From the NCBI GenBank assembly GCA_050692915.1, contig JBOGVU010000039.1, forward strand, positions 1 to 23,164: DNA of 23,164 nt, written 5' to 3'. Position numbers and translations under genes: made by a program. Each line of letters opens with the position of its first letter. The stretch's first letter is position 1. This DNA comes from CALAEC01 sp050692915 (GTDB lineage Bacteria; Actinomycetota; UBA4738; CALAEC01). The notes beneath the pieces were generated by a model. It ran no database searches, had not been told where the DNA came from, and worked only from the letters and a program-made list of their open reading frames with translations. Positions 7,384-14,326 of this stretch are shown piece after piece.

Positions 7384-8919
7384 GTGAGCCTCGATCCTCG
7401 CATCGGCACCGTGGTTGCGGGCTGCCGGATCGAGGAACGGCTAGGTCCCGGCGGCATGAGCCTGGTCTACCGTGCCGTGCACGCCACGCTGGGTCGGAAG
7501 GTGGCCATCAAGTTCCTGGCCCCCGAGCTCGCCGACGACGAAGCCTATCGGGGGCGGTTCCTCCGTGAATCGCGTCTGGCCGCTGCCCTCCACCATCCGA
7601 ACATCGTCCCGATCCACGACGCCGGAGAGGTCGACGGGATCCCGTACATCACGATGCACTTCGTCGAGGGCACCGACCTGGCCGCGCTGCTCCTGCACGA
7701 GGCGCCGCTGGCCACGGACCGGATCCTGGCGATCATGTTCCAGGTGGCCGGGGCCTTGGACGACGCCCACGACCGGGGGCTGGTGCACCGGGACGTGAAG
7801 CCGGCGAACATCCTGATCGCCTCGGGGGAGGGCGTGGAGGTCCCGGGGCACGTGTACCTCACCGACTTCGGCCTGGCCAAGCAGGTCGCCGGGGTGGGCG
7901 CCGCGCTCACGAAGCAGGGCCTGTTCATGGGGACCCTCGACTACATCGCGCCCGAGCAGATCCAGGGACGGGAGGTGGATCGCCGGACCGACGTGTACTC
8001 GCTCGGCTGCGTCGTGTACGAGTGCCTCTCCGGCGTCACCCCGTACCCTCGCGAGACCGAGGTGGCGATGCTGTACGCGCACATGCAGGAGCCGCCGCCG
8101 GCGGTGGGCGAGCGCCGGCCGGACCTCCCCGCCCGGGTGGACGCCGTGGTTTCCCGGAGCCTGGCGAAACGGGCCGACGACCGGTACCCGACCTGCCGGC
8201 AGTTCCTCGAGGACCTCCAGGCCGCGCTGGACGTGCTCCCGGTGGCCGGTCCGGTGGAGAGGGCCCCGGTGGCGTCCGAGCCGGTGGCCTCCGAGCCGAT
8301 ACCGGTACCCGCCGCCTCGCCCCTGGCCGAGGTGGTCTCGCTCGACCATCGGGGCTCGAGGTTCGGCCTCGGGCGAACCCCAACCGAGTACGCGGTGTGG
8401 AACCTGGAGGCGGGCGGCCCTCCGGTCCGGCTGTTCCCCCTCACCGACGAGGCCTGGCCGGAGGCGTGGCGGGCGTTCCACGAGCTCGAGGCCGAGCCCG
8501 CGCTGGCCGGATTGGTCCTGCTCGACTACCGGGGGCACCGATACGGCCTGGGTCGTACCGAGCACGAGTACGCCATCTGGGACTTGACCACCGGGGGGAC
8601 ACCGGTCGAGACCTGGCCGATCCGCCCCGAGGCGTGGCGGGAGATCTGGGCCCGCTACCAGGAGGCAGAGGCGGCCGCCGCTGCCCCCGCAGCCGCCGAG
8701 GTGACCCCGTCGGGCGGGACGCCCGACCTCGCCGGGGCCGTGGCCGTGGACTACACGGGCCGGGACTTCGTTCTGGGCCGGACCGCGGACGCCTACGCGA
8801 TCTGGGACTTCGGCGCCGGCGGGAACCCCATCCGGACGTTTCCCCTCCATCCGTCGTCCTGGCCGGAAGCCTGGGCCGCGTTCCAGGAGCTCGAGGCGCC
8901 CGGCCCGCGGCCGGCCTGA
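7384..8919 (+). CDS. Soluble Ser/Thr protein kinase with three C-terminal copies of an unnamed 51-residue domain
   Basis: Residues 15-280 of 511 are a complete Hanks-type (PknB-like) kinase domain: glycine loop GPGGMSLVYRA (21-31), catalytic lysine K43 (VAIKF), catalytic loop HRDVKPAN (D137), DFG (161-163), GTLDYIAPEQ (183-192) and RTDVYSLGC. A Pro/Ala-rich linker (about 285-315) follows. Three repeats come next at 320-370, 380-430 and 455-505. They are all exactly 51 residues and share GRTxxxYAxWxxxxGG and two later tryptophans. There is no transmembrane helix, unlike PknB, so the kinase is cytoplasmic. The GTG at 7384 is chosen because SLDPRIGT is a usual N-terminus and a TATCCT lies 6 nt before it; an in-frame ATG at 7318 is possible. 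The next gene starts with a fourth copy of the repeat. Confidence 0.93.
   Translation: MSLDPRIGTVVAGCRIEERLGPGGMSLVYRAVHATLGRKVAIKFLAPELADDEAYRGRFLRESRLAAALHHPNIVPIHDAGEVDGIPYITMHFVEGTDLAALLLHEAPLATDRILAIMFQVAGALDDAHDRGLVHRDVKPANILIASGEGVEVPGHVYLTDFGLAKQVAGVGAALTKQGLFMGTLDYIAPEQIQGREVDRRTDVYSLGCVVYECLSGVTPYPRETEVAMLYAHMQEPPPAVGERRPDLPARVDAVVSRSLAKRADDRYPTCRQFLEDLQAALDVLPVAGPVERAPVASEPVASEPIPVPAASPLAEVVSLDHRGSRFGLGRTPTEYAVWNLEAGGPPVRLFPLTDEAWPEAWRAFHELEAEPALAGLVLLDYRGHRYGLGRTEHEYAIWDLTTGGTPVETWPIRPEAWREIWARYQEAEAAAAAPAAAEVTPSGGTPDLAGAVAVDYTGRDFVLGRTADAYAIWDFGAGGNPIRTFPLHPSSWPEAWAAFQELEAPGPRPA
8341..8493 (+). repeat. 51-residue domain, copy 1 (kinase residues 320-370)
   Basis: Begins LDHRGSRFGLGRT and ends FHELEA. 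It aligns without gaps to the copies at 8521, 8746 and 8992. Sixteen of 51 positions are identical in all four: D2, G5, L10, G11, R12, T13, Y17, A18, W20, G25, G26, P28, W39, W43, E48 and E50. I do not recognise it as a named domain. Confidence 0.9.
8521..8673 (+). repeat. 51-residue domain, copy 2 (kinase residues 380-430)
   Basis: Begins LDYRGHRYGLGRT and ends YQEAEA. It lies exactly 60 residues after copy 1 and is followed by an Ala-rich linker of about 24 residues before copy 3. Confidence 0.9.
8746..8898 (+). repeat. 51-residue domain, copy 3 (kinase residues 455-505)
   Basis: Begins VDYTGRDFVLGRT and ends FQELEA, six residues before the kinase C-terminus. It shares VLGRTxDAYAIWD with copy 4 in the next gene, which suggests copies 3 and 4 are the closest pair. 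Confidence 0.9.
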
Positions 8920-8943
8920 CAGCGCGGCCCGGGCCCGGCGGTC

Positions 8944-8949
8944 TATCCT
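8944..8949 (+). promoter_or_regulatory. -10 element of a likely leaderless promoter for the repeat/membrane protein
   Basis: TATCCT lies 6 nt before the GTG at 8956, in the 36-bp gap after the kinase stop, with no Shine-Dalgarno sequence. It matches the hexamer and spacing before the kinase. A CTGACA at 8916 is too far (22 nt) for a normal -35. Confidence 0.5.
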
Positions 8950-8955
8950 TCTCAC

Positions 8956-10134
8956 GTGGGCTCGCAGACCCCGCTGCTGGGCGCCCAGAGCCTCGACTAT
9001 CGCGGCGCCCGGTACGTCCTCGGTCGAACGGTCGACGCGTACGCCATCTGGGACGCGATGGGAGGGGGAGCCCCGGTCCATACCTTCGCTCTGACCGAGG
9101 TCGGCTGGGGCCAGGCATGGGCCTCCTATCAGGAGCTCGAGCGTCCGGCGGCGGTGGCGCAGGCCCGGTCGTGGCTCCCGTCGCCGACCATGACGTGGCG
9201 GAGGGGACAGCCGCTGGCCCTGGGCCCGATGCGCGCCGGCCAGCTCCTCGACGGCGCATTCAAGCTCTATCGGATGCGGTTCGGCACCCTGCTGGCGGTG
9301 GTGGCCCTGGTCTTGCTCCCGTTCCAGATCCTGAGCCTGTCGCTGACACTGGCCACCCTGCGGCCGGTCCGATACCCCGGGTTCGGTGGAGCACCCGATT
9401 TCACCACCCAGGAGGCCGCGCTGTGGGTGGCCATCGGGGCGGTCCTGGTGCAGCTGCTGTTCATCACCCCGTTCCTGACCGCCTCGGTGGTGAAGGTCGC
9501 GGCCGACACCTATCTCGGAGGGGAGGCCACCGTCGGCTCTACGTACCGGGCCGCCCTGCCCAGGGTGCACTCGATCCTGTGGGTGACCTTCCTCACCGGG
9601 CTCGCCGCGGCACTTCCGATGCTCCCCGGCGCGGTCCTGATGATCCTCGGGGCGATCGATCCCGCCGCCGAGCCGGCGGGGGCGATCGGCGTGGTCCTCC
9701 TCCTGCTGGGCATGGTCCCGGCCGTCATCGTGTTCCTGAGGCTCTCGTTCGCTTCGGCGATCGTGATGGTGGAGGGGCTCAAGGGAACGGCGGCCTTGGG
9801 CCGGTCCTGGCGCCTCGTTCGCGGCCTGACCTGGAAGGTGCTCGGGGTGACCCTGCTTGGGGGCCTCATCGTGTTCGCCCTCCTCTTGGTCCTGGGGGCC
9901 ATCTTCGGAGTCGTGGTGGTCGTGTGGTTCGCGGACTCGTTCCAGACCGGTGGGCCCGGGCCGGCGTACTTCGCCACGGAAGAGGCGATGAACGCGGTGG
10001 TGGCCATCCTTACGACTCCCTTCCTCACGCTGATCTCTGTGCTCCTGTACTTCGATGCACGGATCCGGAAGGAAGGGTTCGATCTCGTCCTCCTCGCCGA
10101 GCAGATCGGAACGTCGTCCCCGACCGGTGCGTAG
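8956..10134 (+). CDS. Polytopic membrane protein with an N-terminal copy of the kinase-associated domain
   Basis: The 392-residue protein starts with one copy of the 51-residue domain found three times in the upstream kinase (residues 13-63). A short linker leads to a membrane region with about six hydrophobic helices. That region begins LGPMRAGQLLDGAFKLYR and ends LLYFDARIRKEGFDLVLLA. Those two ends are typical of actinobacterial proteins labelled glycerophosphoryl diester phosphodiesterase membrane domain. No phosphodiesterase catalytic domain is present, so it should not be called an enzyme. The GTG start follows TATCCT by 6 nt. The 3' end overlaps the start of the DUF4129 gene by 8 nt, tying it to the MoxR cluster. 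The shared domain suggests it is a partner or anchor for the kinase; this is inference. Confidence 0.88.
   Translation: MGSQTPLLGAQSLDYRGARYVLGRTVDAYAIWDAMGGGAPVHTFALTEVGWGQAWASYQELERPAAVAQARSWLPSPTMTWRRGQPLALGPMRAGQLLDGAFKLYRMRFGTLLAVVALVLLPFQILSLSLTLATLRPVRYPGFGGAPDFTTQEAALWVAIGAVLVQLLFITPFLTASVVKVAADTYLGGEATVGSTYRAALPRVHSILWVTFLTGLAAALPMLPGAVLMILGAIDPAAEPAGAIGVVLLLLGMVPAVIVFLRLSFASAIVMVEGLKGTAALGRSWRLVRGLTWKVLGVTLLGGLIVFALLLVLGAIFGVVVVVWFADSFQTGGPGPAYFATEEAMNAVVAILTTPFLTLISVLLYFDARIRKEGFDLVLLAEQIGTSSPTGA
8992..9144 (+). repeat. 51-residue domain, copy 4 (membrane protein residues 13-63)
   Basis: Begins LDYRGARYVLGRT and ends YQELER. It is ungapped relative to the three kinase copies, with the same 16 invariant positions. 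Here it forms the N-terminal, presumably cytoplasmic, head of a membrane protein. Confidence 0.9.
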
Positions 10135-11020
10135 ATACGTCGGGGCCGCCGCGGCGCTCGTCCTGGTGGTGTGGCCGGGCGTGGCCGGCGGCCAGGGGCT
10201 CGACGACCTCACCTCGAGGGTGTCGGCGGCGATCGAGGTCGCGGAGGGGGGCCTGAGCGAGCCCCGGCCGGAGCTCATGGACGAGGTCCGGGCCACGCTG
10301 GGGCTTCCCGACAGGGTGGAGATCTCGGGGCGTCCGATCGACGTGGCGCCGGACCAACTGCTGTCGGCACTGGGCGGCGATTCGGCCGCCGACTTCGAGG
10401 TGGCCCTCCGGCGTCTTCGGGCTATGCGGGCCGCGATCCTCGAGACGGCCGCCGCGGTGCCGCCGGCCGAGACGGAGCTGCGCCGGGACCTGGCCACGGC
10501 GGGCGAAGCGTTCGGGTCGAGCGAGCCCTCGCTTCTCGAACGTATCCGGCGCTCCATCGACGCGTTCCTGACCTCTCTGGCCCGACGGGGGGTCGGCGCG
10601 CTGCGGGGTGGGCCGGCCTGGATCCTCCTGGTCGCGGCGGCCGTCCTCATGGCGGTGGCGGTATGGCGCCTCCGTCCGGGGGCGGTGCCGCTGGCCGCCG
10701 TCCCGCGCCGGACCGGGCGACCGGCCGCCGAGTGGCGGGCCCGGGCCGAGGCGGCCCGGGAACGGGGTGACCTGACCGAGGCCGTCGTGGCGCTATACCG
10801 GTCCCTGGTGGCCGGGCTCGCCGAACGAGGGCTGGTGGAGGACCGTCCCAGCCTGACGGCCGGCGAGCTCAGGGCCGCGGCCGCTGAGGATCCCCGGCTG
10901 GAGGCGGTCCTCAGTGAGGCGACCCGGCGCTACGAGCGGGTTCGCTACGGCATGGACCCGCCCAGCGAGGCGGACCTGCGGGCCCTCCTGGAGGCCGAGC
11001 GCGGGGCCCGGGCCGCATGA
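10127..11020 (+). CDS. DUF4129-domain membrane protein
   Basis: The 297-residue protein has an N-terminal signal-like sequence (two arginines, then a hydrophobic run AAAALVLVVWPGVAGG), an extracytoplasmic part rich in charged helices, and one transmembrane helix at about residues 163-182 (AWILLVAAAVLMAVAVW). The cytoplasmic C-terminal domain has the DUF4129 pattern: RARAEAARERGDLTEAV, LYRSLVAGLAERGLV, LTAGELRAAA and YERVRYG. DUF4129 proteins regularly accompany MoxR and DUF58 genes; their biochemical role is unknown. The GTG at 10127 is chosen because it immediately precedes the signal-like segment; it overlaps the upstream gene by 8 nt. The 3' end overlaps the DUF4350 gene in an ATGA. Confidence 0.88.
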   Translation: MRRYVGAAAALVLVVWPGVAGGQGLDDLTSRVSAAIEVAEGGLSEPRPELMDEVRATLGLPDRVEISGRPIDVAPDQLLSALGGDSAADFEVALRRLRAMRAAILETAAAVPPAETELRRDLATAGEAFGSSEPSLLERIRRSIDAFLTSLARRGVGALRGGPAWILLVAAAVLMAVAVWRLRPGAVPLAAVPRRTGRPAAEWRARAEAARERGDLTEAVVALYRSLVAGLAERGLVEDRPSLTAGELRAAAAEDPRLEAVLSEATRRYERVRYGMDPPSEADLRALLEAERGARAA

Positions 11021-12105
11021 GCAGTCGCCGGCTTCCGCTGATCGCGGTTGGGGGCCTCGTGCTGCTGTTGGTGGTGGTGGCGGTCACCGTGCGCCCGGCC
11101 CCGACCGGCGATGGTCCCGGCGCCACCACCCTGCTGCGGAGATTCCTCGAGGTCCGGGGAGTGGCCGTCTCGGAGGCGGACGATCCCCAGGACGGCTCGA
11201 CCTTCTTCCTCTCCCACGACCTCCGAACGGCCCGGCAGGCCGGCCCGGTCCTGGAGTGGGTCCGGGGCGGCGGCCGACTGGTCGTGGCCGACCCCGCCTC
11301 CGCCATCCTGGCCCGGGCGGGGATGCGGTCCAGCCCAGTGCCGGTCTCGGGATTCGTTCCGGAGCAGCGACTCCGCCCCGGGTGCGTCTCGCCGGCGACC
11401 GTCGGCGTCGAGCGGATCGTCGTGGGCGCCCTCGACGGGCTCTTCCGCCCCGCGGCGGGGCTCGGCTGCTTCCCCCGGGACGAGGGAGCGTACATGGTGA
11501 CGCGAGCGCACGGCACCGGGACGATCGTGGGCCTGGGCGGGGTCACACCCCTCACGAACGAGTTCCTCGACGACGAGGACGACGTCGCGCTGGCCTGGAA
11601 CCTCCTCGGCTCCGGTGGGCCCGTGATCTTCGGGAGCGCCGCGCCCCCGGGGGCCACGACGTCGGAGGGCCTGTGGGCTCTCCTGCCCGACGCCGCCCGC
11701 GCCATCGTCCTCCAGCTGGCCGGTGCGGGCGTGCTCTTCGCCCTGGCCAGAGGGCGCCGGTTCGGCCGGCCCATCGAGGAGGCCGTCCCCTCGCCCATCC
11801 CGGCCACGGAGCTCGTCCTGGCTACCGGCGAGCTGTACCGGAGGGCCCGGGCCACCGGCCACGCCGCGAACGTGCTCGAGGGCCGGTTCTGGGCCAGGAC
11901 CGGGAGGCGGCTGGGGCTCGGGCCCCGGCCGGATCGGGCGGGGCTCGGTCGGGCGGTCGCCGAGGCGACCGGGGAGGAGGTCTCTTGGCCGGCGCCCGGC
12001 GAGACCGGGGACGAGGCCGGCCTGGTGTTCGCGGCGCGAACGCTGGAGCGAGCGGAGCGACGACTCGAAGGAGGAGAGGGATGGGAGACGCCCGTTCGGC
12101 GCTGA
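11017..12105 (+). CDS. DUF4350-domain membrane protein
   Basis: The 362-residue protein has an N-terminal transmembrane helix (about residues 6-24), an extracytoplasmic domain with the Rossmann-like DUF4350 pattern (GATTLLRRFLEVRGV, then FFLSHD and VRGGGRLVVADP), a second hydrophobic segment at about 228-246, and a C-terminal cytoplasmic region. It resembles Rv3691 in the M. tuberculosis locus. The function is unknown; such proteins are thought to be membrane components of MoxR systems. Its start overlaps the DUF4129 stop (ATGA). Its last 25 bp overlap the MoxR gene, whose Shine-Dalgarno sequence lies inside this coding region. Confidence 0.87.
   Translation: MSSRRLPLIAVGGLVLLLVVVAVTVRPAPTGDGPGATTLLRRFLEVRGVAVSEADDPQDGSTFFLSHDLRTARQAGPVLEWVRGGGRLVVADPASAILARAGMRSSPVPVSGFVPEQRLRPGCVSPATVGVERIVVGALDGLFRPAAGLGCFPRDEGAYMVTRAHGTGTIVGLGGVTPLTNEFLDDEDDVALAWNLLGSGGPVIFGSAAPPGATTSEGLWALLPDAARAIVLQLAGAGVLFALARGRRFGRPIEEAVPSPIPATELVLATGELYRRARATGHAANVLEGRFWARTGRRLGLGPRPDRAGLGRAVAEATGEEVSWPAPGETGDEAGLVFAARTLERAERRLEGGEGWETPVRR
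12068..12074 (+). promoter_or_regulatory. Strong Shine-Dalgarno sequence of moxR
   Basis: AAGGAGG lies 6 nt before the ATG at 12081, inside the end of the DUF4350 gene. It fixes the MoxR start. Confidence 0.8.
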
Positions 12106-13025
12106 GCCGTATCCGGGAGGAGGTGGCCAAGGCCGTGGTGGGCCAGGAGGAGGCCGTCCGGGCGCTCCTGGTCGGGCTCATGGTTCGGGGCCACGTCATC
12201 CTTGAGGGCGTCCCGGGAACGGCTAAGACGCTCCTGGCCAAGTCGTTCGCTGCGGCCCTGGATCTCTCGTTCCGCCGCGTCCAGTTCACCCCGGACCTGA
12301 TGCCGTCCGACGTCACCGGCAACGTGGTGTTCGAGGCGGGCGAGTTCCGGTTCCGGCCCGGCCCGGCCTTCGCCAACGTCCTCCTGGCCGACGAGCTGAA
12401 TCGGACTCCGCCGAAGACCCAGGCGGCCCTGCTCGAGGCGATGGAGGAGCGGCAGGTCTCGGTGGAGGGCGAGAGCCATCCGCTCCCCGACCCGTTCATC
12501 GTGCTGGCCACGGAGAACCCGGTCGAGTACGAGGGGACATACCCGCTTCCCGAGGCCCAGCTCGACCGCTTCCTGCTGAAGGTGGAGATCCCCTACCCCT
12601 CGGCCGAGGCCGAGCGAGCCGTCCTCCGGATGCACGACCGGGGCGTCGATCCCCACGACCTCGACGCGCTCGGGGTGAGCCGCGTGGCGGGGCCCCCGGA
12701 CCTCGCTGAAGGACGACGAGCGGTGGTCGAGGTCCGGGTCTCGGACGAGCTCCTGGGCTACATCGTGGAGCTGGCCGACGCCACCCGGCGCTCCCCGTCC
12801 CTGTCGCTGGGGGTGAGTCCCCGGGGATCCGCCATGCTCGTCTGGGTCGCCAAGGCGTTGGCCTGGCTCGACGGCCGGGACTTTGCAACCCCGGACGACG
12901 TCAAGGCCGCCGTGCCGGCGACCTGGCGCCACCGGGTCCTCCTCCGCCCCGAGGTGGAGATCGAGGGCGGACGGGCCGACCGGGTCCTGGCGGGGGTCGT
13001 CGAGCGGGTCGCGGTCCCCCGGTAG
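12081..13025 (+). CDS. moxR: MoxR-family AAA+ ATPase
   Basis: The 314-residue protein is a compact AAA+ ATPase with Walker A GVPGTAKT, Walker B LLADELNR, sensor 1 in IVLATENP, an arginine-finger region with LPEAQLDRFLLK, and a C-terminal lid domain. MoxR proteins are hexameric ATPases thought to act as chaperones that mature partner proteins, usually a vWA-domain protein encoded next door. The partner here is the DUF58 protein, whose GTG overlaps the moxR stop by 1 nt (TAGTG). The start at 12081 is fixed by AAGGAGG 6 nt upstream. Position and neighbours resemble M. tuberculosis moxR2 (Rv3692). A kinase just upstream makes phospho-control of this module plausible but unproven. Confidence 0.95.
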   Translation: MGDARSALSRIREEVAKAVVGQEEAVRALLVGLMVRGHVILEGVPGTAKTLLAKSFAAALDLSFRRVQFTPDLMPSDVTGNVVFEAGEFRFRPGPAFANVLLADELNRTPPKTQAALLEAMEERQVSVEGESHPLPDPFIVLATENPVEYEGTYPLPEAQLDRFLLKVEIPYPSAEAERAVLRMHDRGVDPHDLDALGVSRVAGPPDLAEGRRAVVEVRVSDELLGYIVELADATRRSPSLSLGVSPRGSAMLVWVAKALAWLDGRDFATPDDVKAAVPATWRHRVLLRPEVEIEGGRADRVLAGVVERVAVPR

Positions 13026-14326
13026 TGTTCGTCACCGGCCGGCTGGCGATCCTGGCCGCACTGGCGGCACTGGCCGCGCTGGCCGTACCGGGAACCTCCC
13101 TGGTCGCGGTGGGCCTGGCTGACCTGGTCATCCTGGGCGTGGCGGCGATCGACGCGCTGGCCGCCCCCAGGCCCGGGACGGTGTCGAGGGAGCGGCGACA
13201 CCCGCCGGTGGCCTCGGTCGGCGGCGAGGTGGAGGTGACCCTCCACGTGACGAATCCGGCCGGGCGGCCGGTCCGGGTGGCGGTTCGGGACGCAGCCGTC
13301 CCGTCGCTGGCGCCGGACCCCCGGCGCCCGGCGGCCCTTCTGAGGCCGGGGACCGGGCGCATCTCCTACCGGCTCCGGCCGCGGCGGCGAGGGCTGTTCG
13401 AGCTCGGTCCCGTGACGGTGCGGACGTGGGGTTCGCTCGGCCTGGCGGGGCGGCAGGCCACCGTCGACCTCCGCACCGAGCTCAAGGTGTACCCGGAGCT
13501 TCGGGGACGACAGCAGGTCGAGGGGCGGGTACGGCGCAGCCGCCTGCTGGAGGCCGGAACGCGCTCGGCCCGGGTTCGAGGGGGCGGGCTGGAGTTCGAG
13601 GCGCTCCGTGAATACCACCCCGATGACGAGTTCCGTCGGATCAACTGGGCGGCCACGGCGCGGGCGGGGAAGCCGATCTCCAACGTCTACCGGGAGGAGC
13701 GCAACCAACAGGTCCTCCTGCTGCTCGACGCCGGCCGGGCCATGGCGGGGACGATCGCCGGCGCTCCGAGGTTCGAGCACGCGTTGGACGCCGCCGTCGC
13801 GTTGGCCACCCTCGCGGTCGAGGTCGGCGACCGCGTGGGCACGTTCGCCTTCGATCGTCGTCTTCGGGGCAGCGTGCCGCCGCGGGCCGACCGAGGGCAG
13901 CCCGGACGGATCGTGGACGCGCTGTTCGAGGTGGAGCCGGCTGTCGTGTCCTCGGACCTGCTCGGCTCGGTCGGCGGCATCCTGGCCCGCCACCGGCGGC
14001 GGGCCCTCCTGGTCCTGTTCACCGACCTCGCCGACGAGGGCGGGGTGGAGCCGCTCATGCGAGCGGTCCCGGTGCTGGCCCGGCGTCACCTGGTCCTGCT
14101 GGCCGAGGTGACCGACCCGGAGGTGGCCAGGCTGGCCCGGGTGTTCCCCTCGTCGGCGGACCAGGCGTTCGTGAAGGCGTCGGCCGCGGGGACCGAGCAT
14201 CGCCGGGAGCAGGCCGCCCGGATCCTGGCCCGCTCCGGGGTCGAGGTGGTGGACCGTCCTCCGGGCGAGCTGGCCCTGGCCCTGGCCGATGCCTACCTGC
14301 GGGTGAAGGCGTTCGGCCGGCTCTAG
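13025..14326 (+). CDS. DUF58 (vWA-like) protein, partner of MoxR
   Basis: The 433-residue protein has two N-terminal hydrophobic segments (about residues 5-22 and 25-45), a beta-rich extracytoplasmic-type domain, and the DUF58 signature EFEALREYHPDDEFRRINW followed by ATARAGKPISNVY. Then comes a vWA-like fold with the degenerate metal-site strand LLLLDAGRAM and a second strand LLVLFTDLAD. DUF58 proteins are the standard partners of MoxR ATPases. The GTG start overlaps the moxR stop by 1 nt, so no independent ribosome binding site is needed. It resembles Rv3693. The 3' end meets the convergent SpoIIM-family gene at a shared CTAG, each strand reading it as TAG. Confidence 0.93.
   Translation: MFVTGRLAILAALAALAALAVPGTSLVAVGLADLVILGVAAIDALAAPRPGTVSRERRHPPVASVGGEVEVTLHVTNPAGRPVRVAVRDAAVPSLAPDPRRPAALLRPGTGRISYRLRPRRRGLFELGPVTVRTWGSLGLAGRQATVDLRTELKVYPELRGRQQVEGRVRRSRLLEAGTRSARVRGGGLEFEALREYHPDDEFRRINWAATARAGKPISNVYREERNQQVLLLLDAGRAMAGTIAGAPRFEHALDAAVALATLAVEVGDRVGTFAFDRRLRGSVPPRADRGQPGRIVDALFEVEPAVVSSDLLGSVGGILARHRRRALLVLFTDLADEGGVEPLMRAVPVLARRHLVLLAEVTDPEVARLARVFPSSADQAFVKASAAGTEHRREQAARILARSGVEVVDRPPGELALALADAYLRVKAFGRL

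Noticed and set aside
7318..7384. ATG at 7318 as the kinase start
   Set aside because: In frame, but it adds 22 residues with no family similarity, has no Shine-Dalgarno sequence and lies upstream of the TATCCT element.
8916..8949. CTGACA as -35 for the TATCCT at 8944
   Set aside because: The spacer would be 22 nt, outside the normal 16-18 nt range.
8956..10134. Naming the repeat/membrane protein a glycerophosphodiester phosphodiesterase
   Set aside because: Only the membrane region resembles proteins with that label; no catalytic phosphodiesterase domain is present.
7441..10650. Very long minus-strand open frame (over 1000 codons) opposite the kinase and membrane protein
   Set aside because: The translation is low-complexity and rich in Arg, Gly, Pro and His, and it lies antisense to well supported genes. 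This is a known by-product of GC-rich codon use.
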